Source of the DNA: Globodera rostochiensis
Lineage: Eukaryota; Nematoda; Chromadorea; Rhabditida; Heteroderidae
DNA length: 64,000 nt
Direction of reading: 5' to 3'
Assembly (NCBI GenBank): GCA_018350325.1
Contig: JAEVLN010000022.1
Location: 451,105 to 515,104 of the forward strand
The notes under the pieces are model-generated. The model worked only from the letters and a program-made list of their open reading frames with translations. It had not been told where the DNA came from and ran no database searches. The first letter of the stretch is position 1. The number at the start of each line of letters is the position of its first letter. The position numbers and the translations under genes were made by a program. Shown in pieces: positions 10,837 to 29,460 of this stretch.

Positions 10837-11141
10837 TTTTTTCGCATCAACTGACAAATTTTGTTAATAAATGTTGGCAAAATTAAAAACAGATATGTGC
10901 ATAAAGCAATAAAAACATAAAATGAGAAACATGAAAAACAATTAAATAAACTTTTTTCTTTGTATCCATCGTAAAACCAGAGAAATAAGAGAAAAAGTAT
11001 TGGTCAAAAGCTTTACTAATCGGGCAATAATGGCAACGTGCGTTTCACCACGTGAATGATCTGAAATTTGTGTTGTTTAAAGGCTAAGTAAAAATGGCTT
11101 TTTCATTTTTTTTCAAAATTTGTTAATCCAACTTTGTTTCG
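10837..11141. other. Spacer between LAMTOR4 and NOP10
   Basis: About 305 bp of AT-rich DNA between two minus-strand genes; nothing else is seen. In an operon this would be the trans-splicing region for NOP10. Confidence 0.4.
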
Positions 11142-11927
11142 TTACCTAACGATTTCGCGGGTTTTTACCTGTTTTTGTTGTTGCGATTGCCTTCCGCCGC
11201 CGATGGAAATACCTCCACCACCACTTCCGACGACAATGTCATACTGGTGGTCGGGGAACAAAATGCTAAGCCGGTCGAAGTGGGGAGCGACACTGGGAAG
11301 ACGAAACGGCTAAAGTAAGCAAAATTTATTCCAAACTCACAAAGACACGCTCAAATTAAGCACAGCAATTTTTTAACAAATTTTTTTAACAGTTACTGCG
11401 GAACAACTGCGTAAAAAATGTCTGTTTTTCTCATGTCGGCACAACCGCATGAATTTTCACCAGACCAGTTTTTGGCTAGGCCTCCTTCAGCCTCCCCACC
11501 CCGCTTTTTTGCCAATTCTTTTGAAATTTTTTCTTAGAAAAATGAATAAAAACGGAAAATGCAAGCCCAAAAACCCACATTTATGGGGAAAATTGCTTAA
11601 CCAAAAGGCAGCGGAAAAATACACCTAAAAGTCGACTTTTCCCCCCAACTGCTTCTCACGCCCCCGAAATTGTTTTTAGATACGCGCCTGATTCACACCA
11701 CCGCTCGTGCACAATGACGAAATTACGTTGTTCGCTGAGGACGGGGCAAAAAACGGACCGACCGCAATCATTCGCAACACAACGCTAGCCAACCTTTCGG
11801 CGTTCACCAAATCGCCTTCTGACTGAATTAAATAAACACAATTCGGATTAAAGATGACCCGAAATCTTAGACTGACTTTGGCTATGGCACCGTTCTGGAT
11901 AAGCATGTAGCCGAGTTGTTTCGACAT
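11142..11927 (-). CDS. LAMTOR4: Ragulator complex subunit LAMTOR4
   Basis: Three exons: 11877-11927 (MSKQLGYMLIQNGAIAK), 11763-11822 (SEGDLVNAERLASVVLRMIA) and 11142-11309 (FRLPSVAPHFDRLSILFPDHQYDIVVG...). They align in order with LAMTOR4 (QLGYLVLSEGAVL, SGDLEND, GFRL, FKRLSVVFGEH). LAMTOR4 is a roadblock-fold subunit of Ragulator, which anchors Rag GTPases and mTORC1 to lysosomes. The C-terminus is Gln-rich (GGGRQSQQQKQ) and either ends at the TAA at 11142 or continues through a donor at CAG|gtaaaa. The second intron (11310-11762) is enlarged by an AT-rich repeat-like insert resembling DNA near 57060-57260. Confidence 0.9.
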
Positions 11928-12159
11928 TGTAACAGCAGCAGTCTAAGCAAATGCAATTGATAAAAGATGAAAACATTCAACAAAATTTGAAAAGATAGAA
12001 CAGAAAGTTTCAACAATTCTTAAATGAAAAATTAATGTTTACGACGCAAATGATTAATTTATGATATAAATATCGATGTTAAACTTTTTAATGTTTTTAA
12101 ACAAATTAATTAATTGCCAGCAAAAATTCTGTCACACAGTCGACGTTTGATGGTTACCA

Positions 12160-13315
12160 TCAAAGCAAAGGCAAACATTTATCGAACCGGTCAACCAACG
12201 CCCGAAGACCCGCCTCGAATTTGTCCGCCCGGATGGGCATATCCACCGAATAAAAAGGATTTCTGGAAAAAAAACATTTTTTTTTGTTGCTCCAAGATTA
12301 CACAAATTAATGTTTTCCAACAATATTTGAAAAATGCTTTTATAAGGGTAGAGAATGAAACACAAACTTAAGTGCGTAATCGGCGTAAAGTTCGTAGATT
12401 TTGCGCAGAAGAGGCTCCACATTTTGTGTGTTTGTGTAAGTGTTGACCAAAATTACCACAAATTTGACGCCTGTGATGGACTGGAAACATTGCAACCTGA
12501 AAATTGTTCAAATCTGACTTAAAACAGCAGCCAAAAAAGGTCGATAGTGAGCAAAACAAAAACGCTAAGGATTTCGACAGTATTCATAGGGTTTGACTAA
12601 GAATGAGCTTGAATCGGGGGGTAATTCTCTATATGGTACCCCCCCCCCCTTTTTAAAAAAAAAATAGAAATCAAATTTTTCGTTGCATTCATTTAGAGGT
12701 TGCCGACGGCGTAGACTCCGAGGTTTACATCCTTTTTAATTGATATCTAATCCCGAACTACTATAGGACGTGGACAAATTGCAAAAAATGGATTTTATAT
12801 TCAATTACGGAAATTCTTTTCAAGTAGTCAAGTCCGGTGATTAGGAATCTGGCATCAAATCCTAGTCAATTTATCAGCGGGCTTGAAAACACTTCAACTA
12901 TTTTCCTGCAATTATTCTATCAGGTTCTGGATTTAACCGATTATAAAGAATGTTAAATTCTAATTTTATACCGGGAATCTTTAGAATAAAAGGGATACCA
13001 CTAGAGAATTACCAATCAGGATGGTTCTGGATTGACAGACTTGAACTGGCTGGTCTCCAGCACCTCAATGCCGGTGCTTTTGGAGGCAGGACTCAGTTGA
13101 GTGGCGATGGTGTACAGAGAGTGAAAAACGCTGGCCAAGACGATCTTTTCGTTGGTACTCAACGGAGCAATTTGTGGGTCAACGGCTCTGAATTTTTAAC
13201 TTTTTTTTGCCTTAAGAAAATGGCCTACGAATGGTTTAAGAAAGTACCTCCGATTCTCCCAATCATATATGAGAGACCCGGCTCGGTTGATCACAAAAAC
13301 ATGGAATATTGTCAT
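12160..13315 (-). CDS. TRAPPC4: TRAPP complex subunit 4 (short form lacking the PDZ-like insert)
   Basis: Four exons, 13248-13315, 13041-13187, 12368-12496 and 12160-12262, give 148 aa with all phases matching. The N-terminus [20 protein letters not shown] is the first longin strand. [50 protein letters not shown] and [20 protein letters not shown] follow, all matching TRAPPC4. TRAPP complexes are Rab1/Rab11 exchange factors and tethers at ER-Golgi membranes. Human TRAPPC4 is about 219 aa; the missing part is the PDZ-like region inserted between the first strands and the TSNEK segment, which here is bridged by a 60-bp intron. It is probably the first gene of the minus-strand cluster. Confidence 0.92.
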
Positions 13316-13764
13316 CACATCAATTAATGGAATGAAATTCTTTTTTAGGTGCTAAAAAAACTTCTTAAAATCAAATAGGTAGGTATGTAGATGCTAAACC
13401 GAGGCTGCAATCGGGTAAAGAAAATTCGCAAGTACAGACATGTTGGTTTTCAAGTAAAATATTGGCGAATCCAAGGAAATCAAAAAATATTTTATGGGAC
13501 ATATTTGTGTTAACACGAAACCGGAGCCGTACTGACCTCTATTTCAACCTCTCCGAACCCCGGGTCCGAGTTCGAAAAATCAATTTTAGCCTCCAAATAA
13601 TTTAACAAGCACACTTGGGTCAAGCCCAGCAGCAGAGAAAAACCCTTGTATGATCTCGTTTTTCCTTTTTATCTCTAACCGTTCTCTTCTTTTGGCGTTC
13701 TCTCGGTTATAATTTAGATGAAAGCCCCCCTTTTTTTGAAAAAATAAAAAGAATACGGTGTAAC
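13316..13764. other. Intergenic DNA upstream of TRAPPC4
   Basis: No gene is seen. Parts (about 13540-13620) resemble dispersed repeats also seen near 12700 and 28650 (short shared motifs such as gactccgag, ccgaacccc). Confidence 0.4.
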
Positions 13765-14126
13765 GTGTGTACCAGGGATGTGTATCGTATCGTATCGTAT
13801 TTCGCTAAAAATCACGCGTTCGTAATTTTTGAGACCCCAGATTTGGGAGGGGGTCGGCGGTGCCGATAGGCGCCGCCGGAGAAAATTTTGAATTTTTTAC
13901 TCATTTGTTAAGAGTTTTTCAACCAAATTTAAAAATACGGTATCTATTCTTTTTGAAGTTTTTACGAATGCGAGGCTAGAAAAAAAATATCGTATCGTAA
14001 TCGTAAATATCGTAATTTGGCCGTATCGGGTATCGTAAAAAAATCGAATCGTATTTTGGTGTATCGTAAATATCGTATATCGTGTATCGTATTTGAGGAG
14101 ACGGTATCGACATCCCTGGTGTGTAC
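13765..14126. mobile_element. Non-autonomous hAT-like MITE with 8-bp target duplication
   Basis: The element runs from 13773 (CAGGGATG) to 14118 (CATCCCTG). It is flanked by perfect 8-bp direct repeats gtgtgtac at 13765-13772 and 14119-14126, the duplication size typical of hAT transposases, whose ends commonly start CAGGG. The interior is degenerate (g)tatcgta repeats on both flanks, around a copy of the GC-rich hairpin repeat at 13854-13880. It has no coding capacity. Confidence 0.88.
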
Positions 14127-15533
14127 GTCTTCAATCGTATGGTCCCGGTTTTTTCCAAAACGTTTTTTTTTGTCCATCAGTCCCGGTTTTTTGACCGAGA
14201 CTAATTTAGTACCGGTCCCGGTTTTTCCCAAAAGCTCCGGTCCCGTACAACCCTACTAAGTACATATTACAGTAAATTAACATTTTTCATTCGACCCAAA
14301 AGACAAAAAATATTTTATTTAAAAATTTATTTGGGTGAATAATTTATTGAATACGAAAATGTCTTCTCTGATTTCAAGCAGATAAACTGTAAGCATCGAC
14401 CAATTTACGAATTCCACAAAGAAAATAAAACTTAGTTAAAGCGGTTTTTGAATCTTGCCCCACCTAATGGCCGCCGTAGTCGATTTTGGCTAAAGAATAA
14501 TCTGCCACCTATTTAAGAGTATAAATAAACAAAAAAAGGATTTGTTTAAAATTATCGATAAATGATTAAATAAGTCTTTTCTTTTATCTTTTAAAATCGT
14601 CAAGACCTTTGGCCAATATTTGTCACCTTACTAGCTAACTTTTCCCGAGTTATTCTCTTTAGAATAAAAATATTTTTTCGCGAATTTTGACCAAAGGGGT
14701 TAGGGGCAAAAAGTCTTTTTTACTTGAAATAGGTTTGCCCCTATTTTAGGTGCGAAAATCCCAAAATAGGTTTTTAGGTTCGGATAGGTGAGTTAAAATT
14801 ACGAAATTTATGACTAAAATCTCTAGTTATACTTTGTTTTATTTCTCATAAACATTCTTCTCAGGTAAAACGCACTTAAAAGACTTAAAATTCTATGCAA
14901 AATATTCGGGTTTCCCCTAAACTGCTTAAACCCTACAGAACAGAAGCATCGGCGGTCTTCTGAAACAAGTTTTTTCCCGCTCAACATTCGATTCACCTCT
15001 TTTTGCACTACCCAACCACACAAGTGAATAGTCGCCCTCCCGGGCATTAGCTGATGAGCCACATTCTTACGCCGTCGGCAGTCCATTTGGATGGATGGGT
15101 CGGAGCATTTCTTCGTTGAGAACTTCCCGCAAACTTCTTCATCCATCAGTCACCAAATGATGAAGCATTCCTTTGCGAATTATTGCGGCAGTACGCAATG
15201 TTCCGCCCTCGGGCATAATTGGGCTGATCAACGGACGGGAAAAGCCGGCCTTAAGCTGATCTCCGCCCATTTATTGCAGGGCTGTCCCGCCGAAAATGCA
15301 GCTGAAAAAGCCATTTGCAAATTCAGATCAGCATTAATATTCGCTCATCCAGCAACAATTTTTTCATTAGGTTTTGAGTCTATAGACTTTTTCTGAGAAT
15401 TCCGGATTAAGGCTTTCATACTTGCCATAAAGTGGGAGTACTTTCCGATTCCGTGTTAAACTCCGTGATTTATTTATACATCGACATTGTTCAAGCCCGT
15501 TCAATCTTAATTTTCAGTTGGATAGTTTGGACA
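14127..15533. other. Intergenic, repeat remnants and weak ORFs
   Basis: A cccggttttt-rich segment (14150-14260) ending in gtacaaccctac looks like a degraded repeat. A minus-strand open frame at 14823-15146 and open stretches near 15150-15230 have no recognisable family or convincing splice sites. About 15430-15533 is the likely promoter and 5' UTR of the Gly/Cys-rich gene. Confidence 0.4.
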
Positions 15534-16054
15534 ATGGCAAAATCAATCCTTTTGATCGGATGTGCGTTGTTAGCACTGATCACTCTTTCTGATGCCTTAG
15601 GGTTCGGTGGAGGTGGACAAATGTGCTGTTGTCCGAGTAGTGGAGGCGGAGGCGGTGGTTGTTGTGGCGGTGGTGGAGGCGGTGGTTGTGGTGGTGGTTG
15701 TGGCGGGGGAGGCGGTGGTTGTGGTGGTGGTTGTGGCGGTGGAGGCGGTGGTTGTGGAGGAGGAGGTGAAGAGAAATTAGCTAAATAGGTATTTATTTTT
15801 GTTCAGCTTCAGGCGTTCAAGTGATAGGCGGAAGTTGCGGCGGCGGCGGCGGGGGCTGTGGCGGGGGCGGCGGGGGTTGTGGCGGGGGCGGCGGGGGTTG
15901 TGGCGGGGGCGGTACCCAATCCTTCGGCCCTTACGGACCCTACGGTCCCTACGGGCCGTACGTTGTCAGTACCGGTGGCGGCAGCAGCGGCGGTGGCGGC
16001 TGTGGTTGTGGTGGTGGTGGCGGTGGGGGAGGCTGCGGATGCGGGAAGAAATAG
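15534..16054 (+). CDS. Secreted glycine/cysteine-rich protein
   Basis: Two exons, 15534-15765 and 15813-16054, give 157 aa. A clear signal peptide (MAKSILLIGCALLALITLSDA) is followed by GGGGxxC repeats: CCC and CC clusters, then long Gly runs with a Cys about every 5-8 residues. An aromatic insert PYGPYGPYGPY precedes the Cys/Gly C-terminus, ending CGCGKK. Composition fits a structural extracellular protein (cuticle, eggshell) or a glycine-rich antimicrobial-like peptide; which of these cannot be told from sequence. The intron (47 bp) is defined by GGAG|gtgaag and cttcag, keeping phase 1. If the intron is retained the first exon alone ends at EEKLAK. Confidence 0.8.
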
Positions 16055-17166
16055 GCGAAGAGACCGAAGACCAATCAACCGATCGCTGATCGTCAAATTG
16101 TTTTCGAACTGTGTGCAATACGCTAAACTTACGAGACGACCTTCAAAATGTGCAATTTCCTCCCAATATAAATTAATTGTTCAGATGTAAATTTATTTTA
16201 AAGCATTAAAAAATAAAAATTTCCAGGAATTGGAATTTATTTCTGAGCCTTTTTTGAACATCGCTTTTTATTTGTGTTTATGAATATTTATTTCATTCCA
16301 ATTATTGACGAAAGCTCCATAAATGCCATACATCAAAGAGCGGGATGTTTGGCTGGTAGATTTGTCGCTGCTCTTTATTGGATTTCAATTTCTTTTCCAT
16401 TTTCTCTTTCATTGCTCCCTTCCTCTCTGGTGCTTCTTCCTTTTATGCTTCACTATCTCTTCTTCTCTGCAAATGCTAATGGGGGGGGGGGGGTCTTCTT
16501 CTTTGAAGGGATTCGCAGTTTCTTTCGTTCCTCCTCTCTCTGCGGCACTTTTACTCTATCCTTTTAAGTGTAGTTCCCCTCTTTCTCTCTCTTGCCTTCA
16601 TCAAGCTTTCAACGCTGGTTAGAGTGCTCTGCGGCACGGCATCTCCCCCCCCCCCTCCTCCGGCTATTTGGCACTTTCCTTCGTTTCGCCCAAAACGGAC
16701 AACGAAAAATAAACTCAAAATCCTCATTTTGTTGTGGCACTTTCCCAGTTCAACTTAACCTTTTTGAGCTGTTGGTTGAAAGGCCAAGACTTCAACCCCA
16801 AAGGACCCGGGTAGCCCCCCCCCCCCCCCCGGAACACACTAATCTTAACCACCACCGGTTATCTATTAAGCGGATTAGTCGCTTCTGTGCAACCCGCCGG
16901 TGTAAATGAACGGTGTTGGCATTGTGCAGAGTCCGTTCTGAACGCCCCAGGGGATTTGTGTCCCTTTTATTTGGGTCTTTCTCCCATTTGGCCACGACAT
17001 CCCTCCGCTGTGCTATAAAATGACATAATGTCCCTTTTAGGGCAACAACAAAAGCTGGGGATTTGTCTTCCGGCGACAAAAACTTTCTCTTTCGCAAAAG
17101 AGTAGCGGCATTCTCTTACTATTCACTCACTCATAACATTCACAACATTTTTGGCATTTTGTGGCA
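16055..17166. other. Intergenic region and probable promoter of the Na+/K+-ATPase gene
   Basis: No gene is seen. It holds long homopolymers: a G run near 16483-16494 and C runs near 16646 and 16816, plus a pyrimidine-rich stretch (16370-16620). A TATA-like tataaaat occurs near 17015. Confidence 0.4.
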
Positions 17167-23987
<6,821 letters not shown>

Positions 23988-24386
23988 AGAACAACAAAAC
24001 GAGAAAAACAACAGACTCCAAATCCAAAAAACTTTTTAATTTTATTTTTTAATAAACAATATGATTAACGGTCAGCGGTAAAATCACGAATTGTGTTCAT
24101 TTTGCTGATTCAATTAATCTTTCGTTTTTACGCCGCCGTAGTTGTGCCGTTTGACATAATCCTACGACCGGCGGGACGGACTCGTCTTCTTTTGCAGGCG
24201 AATTTCGGTCCAAGGCCTCTAACGCATACAAAATTTTGACGAATTTAACGTTTTATCGCAAATTTAACATCCAAATAACACTATAAATATATGTATCGAC
24301 GCATTCATTGATTAAAGGTTTAACAACAAAAAAACAAGGGTTTTGTCCGATCGTAATTCTCCCCGATTACTCGAATCGCTTACTTC
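23988..24386. other. Convergent 3' region between ATPase and eIF3c
   Basis: About 400 bp between two converging genes, with aataaa at about 24050-24056 for the ATPase transcript. No other gene is seen. Confidence 0.5.
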
Positions 24387-27300
24387 TCAATGACTATCCC
24401 GAACATATTTCTGAGTCCCTCTAGCACCTCGTTGATCATTTTGTGCCTGTTCACCAACGTCACTACGTTGAATTGGAGCGGCACCACCCGCTGCCCGTGG
24501 AACATTCCCACGCAGCCGCCTTAAAAAGAAATGTTATGATCGCAACTTCTAACTGTTTCGGCACCCGTAGTGTCCTCCACGTGTAGCTGATGTTGGCGGG
24601 CCGCTCTGTTGGTCAAGCACGGAGATTTGAGAGAACTTCTCCGTCGCTTGCAGTGAAATCAGCTGCAGTTTGGACGGCTCCAACTTGTGCATGACCAAAC
24701 AGTCGGTGGACTCGTCAAATTTGGCACTAAGTTCCTCCTGGATGATCATCTTGCTGAAAGACAAAAGCAAGATTCGCCGACCAGACAAATGATTCCTACC
24801 TGATAATGGAATACGCTCGCTGTTTGCTCAACTCAAACTGCGCGCACAGACTGACAAGGGAGACAGTGGAGTACGTGGTTGAGTACATCAGCAGGTAGGT
24901 GCGCAGGGTCTCCTCCTGAACTCGGCGGATGAGCATTTGCTTGACGTCGTCCGAATTGCGAAACAAATTCCACACCTTAAAATGTTTCTTTCCGCTACAC
25001 ATTTCACTCCTCCGGAGACCTTTGCGTTCATTTTGTCGTTGATTATATAATTGCGGCACTTGGTCCATTCGCCCCTGAGCATTGCGCGTGAGGCTGCAAC
25101 AACGTGTTCACGAGTGTTTTCCGGAGGACCGATGAGCGCGGCTTTCTCGGAAAATTTCAGTTGGTAATGGAAAGAACGAGAAAGAAGCCGTCGGCGCACA
25201 TCGTACTCGTAGCAGGCAATGTTTGGGATTTCTAGTAGCATTGAGCAGATGAGGTAAACGCACTCCATCAACTCCAAATTAATGTGCATATGATAAGGCA
25301 CTTGCAGTGAGCGCTCCTTAAGCTCCTAAAAATGCAAAACGGATAAATTTTAAAATAGTTGTCTGGTCAAATTGGTGCTCTAAAAAGTGCTCGCCCCGCT
25401 CGTGCAACATTTGCATTTTCGAAACCCAACACGACATCAATCCAAATGGACCCCCAACACGACATCAATCCAAATGGACCCCCAACACGACATCAATCCA
25501 AATGGACCCCCAACACGACATCAATCCAAATGGACCACCTGTTCTGCCGTCTTTTCCGACTGTCGAGGCGGGATGCCCTGAGCAAGCAGGTCTTTCGCTC
25601 GTTGGGTGTTTTGAATTTCTGATAAGTTTTGATGTGCTTCACGAACAAATCCGTGACGAAAGGCGCAGAGTCCAAGCTGACAAATTGTCCGGTTATACAG
25701 AATCTAAAAGAATCGCAATATTGAGACTTTGACACGTAAAATACTTGTTTAGGCTTAGCCCCACCCCCCCTCGCCCGGTATACCAGAATTGCCCGACCTG
25801 AGTGCTCGAATCCGAATGGTCCACAAGTGCCTGCAGATGGGACATCAGCAGCAAATTTTTTGCTTTATGCCATCGGTCATGCAAAGCATGGTGGTAAATT
25901 TGGCAAAGCATCGCCCTCTGTCGTGCGAGTGGAGCATTGCCAATCGCATAGACAATTTTGCACAGCGAGTCCATCAATTGGTCGTCCTCCGCCTCATTCG
26001 AAGAGTACTAAAATGCGACTCGTTTCCCACAGATGACACCGGAACAAATAATAAGACCTTATAGTACAAATGTTCTATACGAAGCCCATAAACTATGAGA
26101 ATTTCGGCCTGATCAATTGCATCCGATAGACGTCGACTGTCCACATATTGTTGAGCCTTTTCAATCAGCGCACAAATTGCCGATTCACCGCGCAACCTTT
26201 AAGTCCAAATAAAAAACTATCGACGAATCAATTGCACAACAAACTTTTCAATATAATCCGTGCTATGGCAATCGGTGCTTTGGTAAATTTTCGTCAGCTC
26301 ATCATCCAAACGCTTTACCATCAAAATGACAGAGCCGTGGAAGCAGAAAGGCTTTGTCTGGTCCTAAATGAGCCAATTTATGTATTTACATTCCAAAACC
26401 GCCGCGATGGGAAATACCAAAACATTTTCTTCTTCCTCATTTGTAGAAATCGAAATGACCACATTCGGATGTTCAGACAGAAGACTCAACAAGCCGTCCA
26501 CAGTCTCGACAGTCCTTCATAATAATTACATACCAAAACGCATACAAAAATAAATTTTAAAAATCACTTCATCCATGAATTGAACTCCATAGCGTCCGAA
26601 ATGCGCGTGTTGAGTTCGAAAAGAGCCGCAATGACAGCCGTGAGGATTTTCGCAAGCAGTCCAACGCCCAAATTGTGCTCGTCGGCAGCTTTGTACAAGT
26701 CCTGCAGGTAGCGCACGTACACCTTCCGGTTGGTTGACCGACGTCCGCGGTTGATCCCCAGCTCGAACAGCTTTTTCACCACCAAATCTCCTGTTATTTC
26801 GGCCTGACTGTCGAAGAGAGGTTTGGCCGCGTCGTGTTTGTAGGTGATTTTTTGCCAGGACTCCTCGTTTTGCTCGTCGGCCTCTTCCAGCTTCTTCTTC
26901 TCCAGCGCCACTTTCTCGCGTTGTGCTGCTTTCTCCTTCTTTTCCTTCGTCTTGCCTCTGTCCGTTTTGTCTTTTCTGTAAAATTAGCACAAATCATAAT
27001 GGGAAAAGGCTTACAGCACTCACTTAAGAAAATAACGCCGGAGCTCCTCCATTTCTTTTCCTTCCAACGGTTCCAAATCGGAAGCTGACGAAGACTCATC
27101 CGACTCGGAACCCCAATCGGATTCGTCGTCCTCTGTTCCAGACTCAGCACCCACAAATTTCTTCTTCAAATTAACATCATGCACAGCTATTACCGGCGCT
27201 GCAGGGATCTGAAAATGTTTCTATAACAAAAAGCCTATTCCAATGGTTTGATTTTTATGTGAGGGGAAGGGGGGGGGAGGTACAATGACGTTAACGTAGA

Positions 27301-28259
27301 ACCAAATAAACTATTAAAACATTAACTGACGAGTGTTCAGTCTCAGACCTTGTGGTTTCGAGGGAGAGGCGATGGTGACTCAAAAAAAAATTAACGCTTG
27401 GACAGACCCCAAAAATGGCCAAAGACTATACTTCCATGTAGTCACTAAAACCTCTTCGTCCTCATCGTCTTCCGCAGCACCGCTAGAATATCCCAACGGA
27501 TCGGGCTCTGACCGATATGTGTTCAGGTCATCTTCAAAGTCTTTGCTGTACTTCTTCAGCTTCTGCCTGAGCGCAGCCAATGCCTTCGAATTCGCTTTGG
27601 ACATTATCTATTTGAATTGTTCGTAGTTGCTATGGCTCAAATTGTACAAAAACCTTTCGTCCCTCCTTGTCCTCCCATTGTTCATTGGTAAAATCCTCAA
27701 GTTCGGCCAAATAACGAATGTAAAACCGAGGAATGCTCAGACTTTCACGGAAGATCAACGTTTTAGCCCTCTCCCACAATTTCTGTTGAGTCTCAAAGAC
27801 TTGAAAAAAGTCATAGATTAATTATTGGAAGAAAAGTTCTGTGTTTTAAACCTGTCTGGAGTTTTGATATGTCCTTGATATTTCTTGCGTTTCTTGAAGA
27901 ACGGATTTGTTCCTTAAGTTCACCATAAGTTTTGTCCTTTTGAGTGCGTACAACTCGCTTTGGACCTTCTTCCTCAGAATCACTCGGATAAGCAAAATCT
28001 CGAGTTCTATAAAATAATCAAATTGATCAAAGTATACCCGTACCTAAGGGGGTGAAGGTATATCCTCACCCGTTTCCCCTTTTCTTCTGAGAAGAGACGG
28101 GTAAAATTGCTCCAACCCAAACTTCCAATTCTTTTAATATTTAATGATACAAATTAGCATTACTCACAATGTACGCGTTTGAACGACTTGTTCGTCGGCA
28201 GATTCTTCGTTTTCAGAAGATTCTGAGCTTGAGACGGCACCTCTGAAGAATTTCGACAT
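24387..28259 (-). CDS. eif-3.C: Translation initiation factor eIF3 subunit C
   Basis: About a dozen exons. Exon 1 (28168-28259) encodes [20 protein letters not shown], the typical acidic Ser-rich start. Further exons: 27852-28012 ([20 protein letters not shown]), about 27670-27795 ([15 protein letters not shown]), 27455-27605 ([18 protein letters not shown]), about 27030-27210 (acidic) and 26560-26970 ([20 protein letters not shown]). The PCI/winged-helix region lies at about 24750-26350, and [20 protein letters not shown] with LVMHKLEP near 24640-24760. An RG-rich C-terminus (YGRLRGN...RGARGTQKY) ends at the TGA at 24387. eIF3c is a core scaffold of the eIF3 complex that binds the 40S subunit and eIF1/eIF5. 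The middle exons were followed only in part. Confidence 0.93.
25427..25532. repeat. 26-bp minisatellite inside eIF3c
   Basis: Four nearly perfect tandem copies of a 26-bp unit (cacgacatcaatccaaatgg plus flanking cccaa). It lies between eIF3c exons, in an intron on the minus strand. Confidence 0.85.
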
Positions 28260-29460
28260 TCTTCTTCGGGTCGGTGTATTATTTGTCTACTATGTTTTAA
28301 GAATGAGGCTAAGAATTATAATAAATATTAAGCGCATTGGAATTTATGAATTAGATAGTTAACAGAAACTAAATGACATAGGACTGGCGGTGACGCGCGG
28401 TTTGAAAAAATCCCGCGGTCACAGTTCGCGCAAAAATTTGCCACGTCGCGGAGCAAAGTAAGAAAAAATATTGTGTGGTGCGCAGTTCCAAGGGTTTCGA
28501 GATCGCTGATCACGAAAATGACATCAGATTAGCCATATGACATCATCTACCTATCTAGTAATCTATGATTTTTTGAAAATTTTAGGTAATACAAGCTTGA
28601 CACCACATATTTTGAAAAATCAGGCAAACCGTGTTTCTAGGGGGGTTTTGGGGTCGAAGACTCCGAGACCTACTTATAGGCCAATTCCGAACCCCTGACC
28701 CGAATTCGAACAATTTTTGTAAATTCAAAATTTTCAACAAAAAAAAAATCAATTTTCGCTTCAAAACACGAATCACTGTTGTTTTATTAGTCCTTTCGTT
28801 GTTTTGAATGGTTCTGAGGCTAAATTGATTTTTAGAAAATTTTGAATTACAAAACCACTAGAAACACGTTTTTTTAGCTAAAATTTTATTTGTATACTAA
28901 CAAAATGTATGGGGACAAAAGGGCGTAGAATACGGTAAAAAGACGACTTTTAAAATCTAACCAAATCAAACATTTTCGATAGCATTTGAATTTCGGGGCG
29001 TGCAATGAGTAGAAGCTTCAACGCAAAAGCTAAGCAATAGGACAATTCACAAAAGTTATGAACAGATTGGCCACAATTGGCCATAACCAGGGCTGCCAAA
29101 TCTGAGGTTCGGACATTTTTTCGAAAATTCACATTTATGTCTCAAAATCGATTAAAATGCACGAAATCGATAGGCCATTTTCTCCATGGGATTGCTGCAT
29201 CAATTCAAATGCTGGTCATTTGTCCATCGATCTGTCCCTTTTTAGTCGCCTTTTGTTCTGTCAGTCTGCGATGGATTTTTTGAATTTTCGAAAAATTGTT
29301 CGAATTCGTGTTCGGAAAGGTTGAAACGGAGGCCAGATCGGATTTTACTCCTCCAAATACCCCTATAAACACCTATAGTCGATATTTTAATACATTTTAC
29401 CGGATAGCTTTACGAAAAAATTTAGTCTGCTACTTTACAGAAGTAAATAATTCTTTTAAA
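28260..29460. repeat. Intergenic region with dispersed-repeat remnants
   Basis: 28510-28580 (gctgatcacgaaaatgacat ... gacatcatctacc) is a diverged copy of the arm of the foldback element at 63270-63350. 28620-28700 (gactccgagacc, ccgaacccctgaccc) matches pieces near 12710 and 13545. The divergent promoters of eIF3c (-) and the 29461 gene (+) must lie here. Confidence 0.5.

Noticed and set aside
14823..15146. 107-codon minus-strand frame between the MITE and the Gly/Cys gene
   Set aside because: No recognisable domain, no clear splice sites, and poor coding character; left as a weak ORF.
15809..16096. Antisense and alternate-frame Ala/Thr- or Arg-rich proteins over the Gly/Cys gene
   Set aside because: They are shadows of GGN-rich codons; only the sense frame has a signal peptide and in-phase intron.
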